From NCBI GenBank assembly GCA_046313435.1, contig JBKBYG010000046.1, positions 1 to 8,410 of the forward strand: a stretch of 8,410 nt of DNA, written 5' to 3'. The DNA is from JBKBYG01 sp046313435 (GTDB lineage Bacteria > Pseudomonadota > Alphaproteobacteria > Rickettsiales > Arcanibacteraceae). The translations under genes and the position numbers were made by a program. A model generated the notes under the pieces. That model was not told the origin of the DNA. It ran no database searches and saw only the letters and a program-made list of their open reading frames with translations. Numbering within the stretch: the stretch's first letter is position 1; the number at the start of each line of letters is the position of its first letter. Below, piece by piece: positions 1 through 5,796 of the stretch.

Positions 1-58
1 TATTCGTGAAGGTGGTAGAACTGTCGGCGCCGGTGTAGTAGCTAAAATTGTTAAATAA
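1..58 (+). CDS. tuf: Elongation factor Tu, C-terminal end (partial)
   Basis: Only the last 18 codons and the TAA stop are inside the window; the frame begins at base 2. The peptide reads IREGGRTVGAGVVAKIVK, which is the characteristic end of EF-Tu domain 3 (usual bacterial form GGRTVGAGVVxKI). EF-Tu is the cytoplasmic GTPase that brings aminoacyl-tRNA to the ribosomal A site. The stop is 27 bases before rpsJ, so the two genes are probably co-transcribed, as is common where tuf closes the str operon or directly precedes the S10 cluster. The GTPase domain lies outside the window, so gene integrity cannot be judged. Identification is firm despite the short fragment because both the peptide and the neighbour agree. 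Confidence 0.95.
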   Translation, partial: IREGGRTVGAGVVAKIVK

Positions 59-85
59 CTCTTCTATTAGGTTTGAAGAAAAATT

Positions 86-406
86 ATGAATAACCAAAAA
101 ATTAGAATTCGATTGAAGGCTTTTGATCATAAAACATTGGATAAAGCTTCTAAAGAAATTGTAAATATTGTTAAAAGGACCGGTGCTGTTCTCAGAGGCC
201 CAATTCCTTTGCCTAGCAATATAGAACATTATACTGTAAATCGTTCGCCACATATTGATAAAAAATCTCGTGAGCAATTTGAAATTCGTACGCATAAAAG
301 GTTATTAGAAATAATTGAACCTACTCCACAGGCGGTTGAAGGCTTGATGAAAGTTGATCTAGCAGCGGGTGTAGATGTTGAAATAAAAGTTATTGGAGAC
401 AAATAA
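86..406 (+). CDS. rpsJ: 30S ribosomal protein S10 (uS10, NusE)
   Basis: S10 sits in the head of the 30S subunit, and as NusE it also joins NusB in transcription antitermination. The 106-residue product matches the usual length (about 103-105). Visible family motifs are KIRIRLKAFDHKTLD (residues 5-19), GPIPLP (38-43), the strongly conserved VNRSPHIDKKSREQFEIRTHKR (51-72, tip of the long loop) and VDLAAGVDVEI near the C-terminus. A weak purine stretch (GAAG, 75-78) lies 7 bases before the ATG. It is the first gene of the S10 block, follows tuf by 27 bases, and its TAA shares one base with the ATG of rplC (TAATG), suggesting translational coupling. Nothing is missing. Confidence 0.98.
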   Translation: MNNQKIRIRLKAFDHKTLDKASKEIVNIVKRTGAVLRGPIPLPSNIEHYTVNRSPHIDKKSREQFEIRTHKRLLEIIEPTPQAVEGLMKVDLAAGVDVEIKVIGDK

Positions 407-1113
407 TGAGAGTAGGTCTAATAACAAAAAAACTTGGTATGTCAGCTGTTTATAAAGAAGATGGTTCGCGTATTGCTGTAACATTGCTTCAATTAGAAAG
501 CTGCCAGGTTTTAGAACAAAAAACATTAGAAAAGGATGGCTATTATGCTGTTCAAATAGGTGTAGGAGAGATCAAAGCTAAAAAAGTCTCAAAACCACAA
601 AGAGAAAAATTTGCAAAAGCTAAAGTAAATGCGAAAAGAAAAGTAAAAGAATTTAGGGTGGATAAAGATTCCTTAATTGAAGTAGGTAAATCAATTACTG
701 TAGAACATTTTGTTCCAGGCCAATATATTGATGTTACAGGAGTTAGTATTGGTAAAGGGTTTGCTGGGGGCATGAAAAGATGGAACTTTAGAGGATTAGA
801 GGCTAGCCATGGTGTTTCTGTTTCTCACCGTTCGCATGGTTCAACAGGTAATAGACAGGATCCGGGTAGAACATTTCCTGGCAAAAAAATGGCAGGACAT
901 TTAGGCGCAGAAAAAGTAACATTGCTAAATCTGCAAATTTTATCTACGGATTTGGAAAATGGATTGCTAATTGTTAAAGGTGCGGTGCCTGGACATAAAG
1001 GTGGCTACGTTATAGTGAGAGACGCGATAAAAAGAGCGTTGCCAGATAATGCTCCTATGCCAGCTGCAATTGCAAATGATAGTGAAAATAAGGACAGCTC
1101 AAATGAAGAGTAA
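406..1113 (+). CDS. rplC: 50S ribosomal protein L3 (uL3)
   Basis: L3 is a primary 23S rRNA-binding protein whose long internal loop reaches towards the peptidyl transferase centre. The 235-residue product has the N-terminal GLITKKLGMS start (4-13), the central G-K-G-F-A-G segment (116-121), the HGVSVSHRSHGSTG stretch (135-148), and RQDPGRTFPGKKMAGHLG (150-167). Gln151 lies where E. coli L3 carries the Gln methylated by PrmB; whether it is modified here is unknown. The protein is about 25 residues longer than E. coli L3. The extra part is a C-terminal tail with the alphaproteobacterial NAPMPAA motif, then an acidic Asn/Asp/Ser/Glu-rich end (about 224-235). A GGAG at 395-398 lies 7 bases before the ATG, inside rpsJ. 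The 3' end overlaps rplD by 11 bases. Confidence 0.98.
   Translation: MRVGLITKKLGMSAVYKEDGSRIAVTLLQLESCQVLEQKTLEKDGYYAVQIGVGEIKAKKVSKPQREKFAKAKVNAKRKVKEFRVDKDSLIEVGKSITVEHFVPGQYIDVTGVSIGKGFAGGMKRWNFRGLEASHGVSVSHRSHGSTGNRQDPGRTFPGKKMAGHLGAEKVTLLNLQILSTDLENGLLIVKGAVPGHKGGYVIVRDAIKRALPDNAPMPAAIANDSENKDSSNEE
1090..1094 (+). promoter_or_regulatory. Shine-Dalgarno of rplD, fixes the start codon
   Basis: AAGGA ends 8 bases before the ATG at 1103, inside the last codons of rplC. This favours 1103 over the more upstream in-frame ATG codons at 1049 and 1076, which would add up to 18 residues that do not resemble any L4 N-terminus and would lengthen the overlap with rplC. Confidence 0.7.
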
Positions 1114-1723
1114 AATATTAAATTTAAATAACCAAGAAGTAGGTGAAATTGAACTAGACCAATCTATATTTGGTTTGCCATTAAGAAAAGATATATTACA
1201 TAGGGTTATCGAATGGCAAAGAGCTAAAAAAAGAGCGGGCACTCATAAAACTAAGGGAATAAGTGAAATCTCAGGGACTACGAAAAAGCCATATAAGCAA
1301 AAAGGAACTGGTAATGCACGACAAGGTAGCACAAGATCTGCTCAATTCAGAGGGGGAGCAACTATATTTGGTCCAGTAGTCAGGAGTCATGCATATGACC
1401 TGCCTAAGAAAGTTAGGAAGCTCGGGTTAAAAATTGCTCTTTCAGCAAAACTTGCAGAAGGAAAGTTAATAATTTTAGAGAATATTGAGATAGAAGAATT
1501 AAAAACATCTTTATTACATAAAAATATTAGTTTATTTTCTTTAAAAAATGTTTTAATAATAGATGGCGACCAAATTAACGATAACTTTAAAAAAGCTTCT
1601 GCAAATATAGTTGGGTTAGATTTGTTGCCGCAGAAAGGTGCAAATGTTTACGATATTGTTAAGCATGATGCCTTAATTTTAACAAATAAAGCAATTGAAG
1701 AGCTTACGGAGCGATTAAAATGA
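1103..1723 (+). CDS. rplD: 50S ribosomal protein L4 (uL4)
   Basis: L4 binds 23S rRNA domain I and lines the peptide exit tunnel; in E. coli it also represses its own operon. Starting at 1103 the product is 206 residues, the usual size, beginning MKSKILNLNNQEVGEIEL. Motifs seen are the FGLPLRKDILHRVIEWQ segment, then AGTHKTKGISEISGT, and the tunnel-loop block KPYKQKGTGNARQGSTRSAQ followed by FRGGATIFGPVVRSHAYDLP and KKVRKLGLKIALSAKL. The C-terminal Rossmann-like half ends with a typical DIVKHDALILTNKAIEEL. In-frame ATG codons lie farther upstream (1049, 1076), but family alignment and the ribosome-binding site support 1103. It overlaps rplC by 11 bases and rplW by 4 (ATGA). L4 autoregulation of the E. 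coli type cannot be assumed here, because there is no long leader before rpsJ. Confidence 0.97.
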   Translation: MKSKILNLNNQEVGEIELDQSIFGLPLRKDILHRVIEWQRAKKRAGTHKTKGISEISGTTKKPYKQKGTGNARQGSTRSAQFRGGATIFGPVVRSHAYDLPKKVRKLGLKIALSAKLAEGKLIILENIEIEELKTSLLHKNISLFSLKNVLIIDGDQINDNFKKASANIVGLDLLPQKGANVYDIVKHDALILTNKAIEELTERLK

Positions 1724-2013
1724 GTAAAGCATCAGTTTATGATATAATTAAATGCCCGATATTGACTGAGAAGTCGACTGCTGCATCCGAAAATGGAAAA
1801 TATGTATTTGAAGTTAAATCTACTGCAAATAAATCTCAGATTAAAAAAGCTTTAGAGGCCATTTATAATGTAAAGGTAAAAGCAGTGAATTCATTAAATA
1901 GAGCCGGGAAAGCAAAAATCACTAAAGGTGTTAAAGGCAAGAGAAATGATAAAAAGATTGCTATAATCTCTTTGCTTCCTGGTCAAACTATTGATATGTC
2001 ATTAGGAGTATAA
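1720..2013 (+). CDS. rplW: 50S ribosomal protein L23 (uL23)
   Basis: L23 sits at the exit of the polypeptide tunnel and is the docking site for trigger factor and SRP. The 97-residue product has the family N-terminus YDIIKCPILTEKSTAASENG (7-26), then KYVFEVKSTANKSQIKKALE (27-46), and the VKVKAVNSLNRAGKAKI hairpin region, ending in a short GQTIDMSLGV tail. Trigger-factor docking in E. coli uses Glu18 on the conserved TEKS region; the matching Glu here is in LTEKS (residue 17). GGAG at 1708-1711 lies 8 bases before the ATG. The start overlaps the rplD stop by four bases (ATGA), a classic coupling arrangement, and rplB follows after two bases. Confidence 0.97.
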   Translation: MSKASVYDIIKCPILTEKSTAASENGKYVFEVKSTANKSQIKKALEAIYNVKVKAVNSLNRAGKAKITKGVKGKRNDKKIAIISLLPGQTIDMSLGV

Positions 2014-2015
2014 AA

Positions 2016-2843
2016 ATGGTCTTAAAACATTTTAACCCTGTAACGCCATCACAAAGGCAGCTAATTTTAGTAGATAGATCGGAATTATCTAAAGAAAAGC
2101 CTATTAAGTCTTTAACTCGGGGTTTAAAAAGCAACGGAGGAAGAAATAATTTAGGCAGGATTACTGCAAGACATAGAGGGGAACGTCATAAAAGATCTTA
2201 TCGTATAATTGACTTTAGAAGAATTAAGTTTGATCTAGAAGCAACAGTTGAGCGTATTGAATATGATCCTAATCGCACTTCATATATTGCTTTAATCAAA
2301 TACGAAGATGGTGCCTTATCTTATATTTTAGCCCCTCAAAGACTAGCAGTAGGTGATAAAGTAATTTCTGGTGATAAAGTCGACATTAAGCCGGGCAATG
2401 CATTGCCAATGAAAAATATTCCAGTAGGCACTGTTTTGCACAATGTAGAAATGAAGCCTGGTAAAGGTGGTCAATTAGCTAGATCAGCAGGAAGCTATAT
2501 ACAGCTTGTAGGTAAGGATTCAGGTTATGCTTTGCTTAAATTGAGGTCTGGTGAGGTAAGAAAAGTTAGAGCTGAATGTATGGCTACAATTGGCGCGGTA
2601 TCAAATCCTGACCACCAAAATGTTAATTATGGAAAAGCAGGAAGAATGAGATGGTTAGGAAAAAGACCATCAGTGCGTGGTGTAGCTATGAACCCGATTG
2701 ATCATCCGCATGGAGGGGGTGAAGGTAAGACTTCTGGAGGCAGACATCCTGTTACTCCGTGGGGCAAAAAAACTAAAGGGAAAAGAACTCGTTCTAATAA
2801 ATCAACCACTAAATATATAATACGTCGTAGATACGAAAAATAA
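2016..2843 (+). CDS. rplB: 50S ribosomal protein L2 (uL2)
   Basis: L2 is one of the largest and most conserved 50S proteins; it is needed for subunit association and peptidyl transferase centre assembly. The 275-residue length is typical (E. coli 273). Seen in order: KHFNPVTPSQRQLILVD at the N-terminus, then GRNNLGRITARHRGERHKR (42-60), the OB-like core with YDPNRTSYIALIKYEDG (83-99), the SH3-like part with VEMKPGKGGQLARSAGSYIQ (144-163), and the C-terminal MNPIDHPHGGGEGKTSGG (225-242). The last contains the histidines corresponding to the functionally important E. coli His229 region. It ends with HPVTPWGKKTKGKRTRSNKS and a basic tail. A strong AGGAG (2004-2008) lies 7 bases before the ATG. 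No anomaly is visible. Confidence 0.99.
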   Translation: MVLKHFNPVTPSQRQLILVDRSELSKEKPIKSLTRGLKSNGGRNNLGRITARHRGERHKRSYRIIDFRRIKFDLEATVERIEYDPNRTSYIALIKYEDGALSYILAPQRLAVGDKVISGDKVDIKPGNALPMKNIPVGTVLHNVEMKPGKGGQLARSAGSYIQLVGKDSGYALLKLRSGEVRKVRAECMATIGAVSNPDHQNVNYGKAGRMRWLGKRPSVRGVAMNPIDHPHGGGEGKTSGGRHPVTPWGKKTKGKRTRSNKSTTKYIIRRRYEK

Positions 2844-2854
2844 GGAAAGTTATA

Positions 2855-3139
2855 ATGACTAGATCAGTTTGGAAAGGCCCATTTGTAGATGGTTACGTTA
2901 TAAAAAAAGCATATAATGCTGTTAAGTCTGGAAAGAACCAAATTATTAAAATTTGGTCACGTAGATCAACCATATTACCAACTTTTGTAGGTTTAACATT
3001 TGGTGTTCATAATGGACACAAATTTATTCCAGTTTTGGTAAAGGAAGACATGGTAGGACATAAATTTGGTGAATTTTCGCCAACTCGTACGTTTCCAGGG
3101 CATGCAGCAGATAAAAAAGTTAAAAGAGGTGGTAAATAA
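2855..3139 (+). CDS. rpsS: 30S ribosomal protein S19 (uS19)
   Basis: S19 lies in the 30S head, pairs with S13 and contacts the A-site tRNA region. The 94-residue product is full length (family about 92). It opens with TRSVWKGPFVDGYVIKK and carries IKIWSRRSTILPTFVGLTFG (31-50), VHNGHKFIPVLVKEDMVGHK (51-70) and FGEFSPTRTFPGHAADKK (71-88), all diagnostic. AAGGA (2842-2846), overlapping the rplB stop codon, lies 8 bases before the ATG. The gene follows rplB by 11 bases and shares one base with rplV (TAATG). The usual aromatic Tyr after SPTRT is Phe-Pro here, a common alphaproteobacterial variant as far as I recall. Confidence 0.98.
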   Translation: MTRSVWKGPFVDGYVIKKAYNAVKSGKNQIIKIWSRRSTILPTFVGLTFGVHNGHKFIPVLVKEDMVGHKFGEFSPTRTFPGHAADKKVKRGGK

Positions 3140-3519
3140 TGAGTAAGAAACCAACTCCACGAAAAATCAATAGCAATGAAGCTAAAGCAGTTCTAAATTC
3201 TCTTAGAGTTAGTCCTCGAAAGCTGAATCTTGTGGCAGGGTTAATTCGAAATTTAAAAGTTGAAGATGCTTTAATACAGTTAACTTTTTCTAAAAGAAGA
3301 ATAGCTAAGGATGTAAAAAAATGTTTAAAATCCGCTATTGCTAACGCAGAAAATAATCATAATCTAAATATTGATTCCTTGTATATTTCTCAAGCTATTG
3401 TAGGCAAGTCAATGGTAATGAAAAGAATGAGAGCAAGAGCTAGAGGGAGAGCAGGAAGGATAGAAAAATTCTTCAGTAATATTTCTATTACAGTATGTGA
3501 AAATAAGGAGAATGTATAA
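3139..3519 (+). CDS. rplV: 50S ribosomal protein L22 (uL22)
   Basis: L22 binds all 23S rRNA domains, and its extended beta-hairpin forms part of the exit-tunnel wall, where macrolide resistance changes map. The 126-residue product contains LRVSPRKLNLVAGLIRNLKV (22-41), a helical DALIQLTFSKRRIAKDVKKC segment, the SAIANAENNHNL motif (65-76) and the hairpin tip KRMRARARGRAGRIEKFFSN (95-114). A short tail (about ENKENV) follows the usual ITV end. AGAGG at 3125-3129 serves as a likely ribosome-binding site inside rpsS. It overlaps both rpsS and rpsC by one base. The hairpin looks wild type, with no insertion or deletion that I can see. Confidence 0.98.
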   Translation: MSKKPTPRKINSNEAKAVLNSLRVSPRKLNLVAGLIRNLKVEDALIQLTFSKRRIAKDVKKCLKSAIANAENNHNLNIDSLYISQAIVGKSMVMKRMRARARGRAGRIEKFFSNISITVCENKENV

Positions 3520-4190
3520 TGGGTCAAAAGGTTAATCCAATTGGTTTAAGAGTTGGTATAAATAGAAGTTGGGATTCTCGTTGGTTTGCAGGCAAAGATT
3601 ACGCATCGCAATTGCATGAAGATTTAGCAATACGGAATTATATCAATAAAGCTTTAAACAATGCTGAAATAAGTAAGATTATTATTGAAAGACCTGCAAA
3701 AAAGGCTAGAATTACTATTTTTACTGCAAAGCCAGGGGTAGTAATTGGTAAAAAAGGTCTTGATATTGAGAAGATAAAGAATAATCTTTCAAAATTGACT
3801 AAAAGTGAAGTTTTTTTAAATATTTCAGAAGTTAAAAAGCCGGAAATTGATGCATTATTAATTTCCAAATCTATAGCTAGTCAAATTGAGAAAAGGATCC
3901 CTTATAGACGTGCTATGAAAAGAGCTATTCAAACTGCTTTAAAATCTGGGGCTTTAGGCATTAGAATAAATTGTTCTGGAAGATTAAATGGCGCTGAAAT
4001 AGCGAGAATGGATTGGTATAGAGAAGGTAGAGTGCCTTTGCATACATTAAGAGCTGATATTGATTATGGTATTGCAAGGGCTAACACTACTTATGGTGTT
4101 ATAGGAATTAAAGTCTGGATCTACAAAGGTGAGGCTCTTGAAAATGAGGGCAATGCATCTCCCGATACAAAAAATATTAATGCAGCATAA
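3519..4190 (+). CDS. rpsC: 30S ribosomal protein S3 (uS3)
   Basis: S3 forms part of the mRNA entry channel and of the ribosomal mRNA helicase. The 223-residue product starts MGQKVNPIGLRVGINRSWDS. It has a type II KH domain with the GKKG loop at 77-80 (KPGVVIGKKGLDIEKI), then the C-terminal domain with RRAMKRAIQ (130-138). Arg130, Arg131 and Lys134 match the E. coli helicase residues Arg131, Arg132 and Lys135. The invariant SGRLNGAEIARMDWYREG and VPLHTLRADIDYG follow. The tail after the conserved VWIYKGE is short and low-complexity. AAGGAG (3505-3510) lies 8 bases before the ATG. A T7 run at 3811-3817 lies inside the gene but the frame is intact. It overlaps rplV by one base. Confidence 0.98.
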   Translation: MGQKVNPIGLRVGINRSWDSRWFAGKDYASQLHEDLAIRNYINKALNNAEISKIIIERPAKKARITIFTAKPGVVIGKKGLDIEKIKNNLSKLTKSEVFLNISEVKKPEIDALLISKSIASQIEKRIPYRRAMKRAIQTALKSGALGIRINCSGRLNGAEIARMDWYREGRVPLHTLRADIDYGIARANTTYGVIGIKVWIYKGEALENEGNASPDTKNINAA

Positions 4191-4208
4191 TAATTGTGGT
4201 AAATATAA

Positions 4209-4622
4209 ATGTTATATCCTAAAAAAACTAAATTTCGTAAAGCGCATAAAGGAAGAATTCATGGAAATGCTAAAGGCGGTACGTCTTTATTATTCGGGGC
4301 TTTCGGTTTAAAAGCTACCACTCCTGAAAGAGTTACTGCTAGGCAAATAGAGGCAGCTAGAAGAGCTGCAACTAGATATATTAAAAGATTAGGTAGATTG
4401 TGGATTAGAATATTTCCTGATGTGCCTGTATCCAAAAAACCTGCAGAAGTTCGTATGGGAAAGGGGAAAGGGTCGCCAGAATTTTGGGTGTGTAGAGTGC
4501 ATCCAGGTAGAATTATGTTTGAATTAGACGGAGTTAGTGAAGAAATAGCTAAAGAAGCTCTTTTAAAGGCTGCTGCAAAGCTGCCTGTTAAAACCCGCTT
4601 TATTAAAAGAGTCGAGGAGTAA
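4209..4622 (+). CDS. rplP: 50S ribosomal protein L16 (uL16)
   Basis: L16 is a late-assembling 50S protein that helps position A-site tRNA near the peptidyl transferase centre. The 137-residue product matches the family (136-138): MLYPKKTKFRKAHKGRIHGN at the start, FGLKATTPERVTARQIEAAR (32-51), WIRIFPDVPVSKKPAEVRMG (65-84) and GKGKGSPEFWV after it. Arg82 in VRMGKGKG corresponds to E. coli Arg81, the site hydroxylated by RoxA; modification here is unknown. The ATG has only a poor upstream purine match (GTGGT, 4196-4200) in an 18-base gap after rpsC, yet the MLxPKKTKFRK start is canonical, so I keep it. A 133-residue reading frame on the opposite strand over this gene is a shadow. Confidence 0.98.
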   Translation: MLYPKKTKFRKAHKGRIHGNAKGGTSLLFGAFGLKATTPERVTARQIEAARRAATRYIKRLGRLWIRIFPDVPVSKKPAEVRMGKGKGSPEFWVCRVHPGRIMFELDGVSEEIAKEALLKAAAKLPVKTRFIKRVEE

Positions 4623-4628
4623 AAGATA

Positions 4629-4820
4629 ATGAAATTTTTAGATTTAAAATCAAAAAACACAGAAGAGTTAAATTCTATTTATAAAGATTTAAAAAAGGAA
4701 GCATTTAATTTGCGCTTCCAAAAAGTTTATGGGCAATTACAAAACCCAAGTCGAATTAGAACTGTAAGAAGATCGATTGCGAAAATTCTTACTTTATTAA
4801 ATGCAAATAATAATATTTAA
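4629..4820 (+). CDS. rpmC: 50S ribosomal protein L29 (uL29)
   Basis: L29 is a small two-helix protein next to L23 at the tunnel exit. The 63-residue product is exactly family size. It shows the helical hairpin: an N-terminal helix KSKNTEELNSIYKDLKKEAF (8-27), the conserved NLRFQKVYGQLQNPSRIRTV (27-46) turn, and the second helix RRSIAKILTLLN. A strong GAGGAG (4614-4619), overlapping the end of rplP, lies 9 bases before the ATG. Position between rplP and rpsQ is the conserved one. The C-terminus is Asn-rich (NANNNI), consistent with AT-biased composition. Confidence 0.97.
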   Translation: MKFLDLKSKNTEELNSIYKDLKKEAFNLRFQKVYGQLQNPSRIRTVRRSIAKILTLLNANNNI

Positions 4821-4828
4821 GAGATAAT

Positions 4829-5056
4829 ATGCCTAAAAGAATTTTACAAGGAGAAATAGTTAGTCGATCAGATAAGACAGTTCGAGTTAAAGTTGAAAGA
4901 ACTTTTAAAGATCCTAAGTATAAAAAAACAGTTAAAAAAACAAAAAAATATGCTGCTCATGATGAACAAAACAAATACCAAATAGGTCAGATTGTTAAAA
5001 TTGAGGAATCTAAGCCGTGGTCAAAAACTAAATGTTTCACAGTAATTGATGAGTAA
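4829..5056 (+). CDS. rpsQ: 30S ribosomal protein S17 (uS17)
   Basis: S17 is a primary 16S rRNA-binding OB-fold protein in the 30S body. The 75-residue product is at the short end of the family. It has MPKRILQGEIVSRSDKTVRV (1-20), KVERTFKDPKYKKTVKKTKK (21-40), YAAHDE (41-46) and a final strand segment VKIEESKPWSKTKCFTVIDE (56-75), all typical. The ATG is preceded only by a weak GAGA eight bases after rpmC, so reinitiation from rpmC is plausible. Codons for YKKTVKKTKK create three A7 runs in 27 bases (see repeat entry). This is the last gene of the S10-type block; the largest intergenic gap of the window follows. Confidence 0.97.
   Translation: MPKRILQGEIVSRSDKTVRVKVERTFKDPKYKKTVKKTKKYAAHDEQNKYQIGQIVKIEESKPWSKTKCFTVIDE
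4922..4948 (+). repeat. Three A7 homopolymer tracts inside rpsQ
   Basis: Seven-A runs lie at 4922-4928, 4934-4940 and 4942-4948, encoding Lys-rich YKKTVKKTKK. They arise because all six lysines use AAA. The frame is intact in this assembly. Such tracts are slippery for polymerases and a known source of transcript heterogeneity in AT-rich endosymbionts. Whether that happens here is not visible. Confidence 0.85.
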
Positions 5057-5077
5057 TAGTTTTTTATATAATATAAT
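5046..5077 (+). promoter_or_regulatory. Candidate promoter before rplN (spc-type position)
   Basis: Two overlapping perfect TATAAT hexamers (5067-5072 and 5072-5077) lie in the gap between rpsQ and rplN. A possible -35 box TTGATG (5046-5051, four of six matches to TTGACA) overlaps the end of rpsQ. The spacing is 15 bases to the first hexamer and 20 to the second, neither ideal. A T6 run (5060-5065) lies in the spacer. This is where the E. coli spc promoter stands. AT-rich sequence yields TATAAT by chance, so this is a suggestion only. Confidence 0.4.
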
Positions 5078-5093
5078 TAAGAAAGGTTAAATC

Positions 5094-5462
5094 ATGATAC
5101 AAATGCAAACTCGTCTTGAAGTTGCTGATAATTCTGGAGCACGCCAAGTGCAATGTATTAAGGTACTTGGAGGATCTCATAGAATGATTGCTTCCCTTGG
5201 AGATGTAATAGTGGTTTCAATTAAAGATGCAATTCCTAAGGGAAAAGTTAAAAAGGGAGATGTTTACAGAGCAGTTATTGTTCGTACAAGGAAAGAAATT
5301 CGTAGGAACGATGGAAGCATTGTAAGATTTGATAAAAATGCTGCTGTGTTAATCAATAAACAGGGTGAACCAATAGGAACTAGGATTTTTGGACCAGTGA
5401 CACGTGAATTAAGAGCTAAAAAATTTATGAAAATAATTTCTCTAGCTCCTGAGGTATTATAA
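5094..5462 (+). CDS. rplN: 50S ribosomal protein L14 (uL14)
   Basis: L14 is a beta-barrel 50S protein at the subunit interface, where it forms an intersubunit bridge and is the binding site for the silencing factor RsfS. The 122-residue length is canonical. Motifs: MIQMQTRLEVADNSGARQVQ (1-20), CIKVLGG (21-27), DVIVVSIKDAIPKGKVKKGD (37-56), VIVRTRKEIRRNDGS (61-75), FDKNAAVLIN (79-88) and GTRIFGPVTRELRAKKFMKI (95-114). A second in-frame ATG occurs at 5103, but the family starts MIQ, and GAAAGG (5081-5086) is 7 bases before 5094, so that start is preferred. It opens the spc-type block after the widest gap of the window (37 bases). Confidence 0.98.
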   Translation: MIQMQTRLEVADNSGARQVQCIKVLGGSHRMIASLGDVIVVSIKDAIPKGKVKKGDVYRAVIVRTRKEIRRNDGSIVRFDKNAAVLINKQGEPIGTRIFGPVTRELRAKKFMKIISLAPEVL

Positions 5463-5465
5463 ATT

Positions 5466-5789
5466 ATGGTTGTTAAATTTAAATTTAAGAAAGGTGATCA
5501 AGTAGTAGTTATTTCCGGACGTTCTAAAGGAAAGAAGGGAGCTATATTGAAGCTTATAAAAAAAGATAATAAATTATTGGTTTCGGGAGTAAATCTTGTA
5601 ACTTTACACAAAAAACCTTCTGCTTCTAATCAAGGTGGAAGAATCACAAAAGAATCGCCGATCGATCTTTCCAATGTTGCGCATATTGATCCAAAATCTG
5701 GTAATGCCACAAAAATTGGATATAAAATTTTAGAAAATGGTAAAAAAGTACGTTTTGCTAAAAAATCTGGCGAAGTTATTGATAAATAG
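5466..5789 (+). CDS. rplX: 50S ribosomal protein L24 (uL24)
   Basis: L24 is an assembly-initiator protein that binds the 5' part of 23S rRNA. The 107-residue product carries the N-terminal KOW motif, KKGDQVVVISGRSKGKKGAI (8-27), then LVSGVNLVTLHKKPSASNQG (38-57), GRITKESPIDLSNVAHIDP (58-76) and a C-terminal IGYKILENGKKVRFAKKSGE segment (84-103). All match bacterial L24, and the length is normal (about 103-108). It lies 3 bases after rplN and 7 before rplE. The likely ribosome-binding site GAGG (5451-5454) is 11 bases upstream, inside rplN, so coupling with rplN is likely. Confidence 0.97.
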   Translation: MVVKFKFKKGDQVVVISGRSKGKKGAILKLIKKDNKLLVSGVNLVTLHKKPSASNQGGRITKESPIDLSNVAHIDPKSGNATKIGYKILENGKKVRFAKKSGEVIDK

Positions 5790-5796
5790 GTATTAA

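Noticed and set aside
552..773. 73-residue minus-strand open reading frame inside rplC (with similar ones at 3638-3868 in rpsC and 5862-6068 in rplE)
   Set aside because: All are antisense to well-conserved ribosomal protein genes. Their hydrophobic look follows from reading AT-rich Lys/Glu codons backwards.
3811..3817. T7 run in rpsC as a possible frameshift or slippage site
   Set aside because: The S3 reading frame is continuous through it with conserved motifs on both sides, and there is no sign of programmed frameshifting.
4129..4311. 60-residue plus-strand frame bridging rpsC and rplP
   Set aside because: It overlaps both genes in another frame, has no recognisable motif, and would conflict with two certain genes.
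4259..4660. 133-residue open reading frame on the minus strand across rplP
   Set aside because: It is fully antisense to a clear rplP gene, shows no family resemblance and has no context of its own; it is a shadow of rplP codon structure.
5057..5076. T6 run after rpsQ read as a transcription terminator
   Set aside because: There is no GC-rich stem before the T run; the only inverted repeat (TTATAT/ATATAA at 5064-5076) has a one-base loop and follows the Ts, so it cannot act as an intrinsic terminator.
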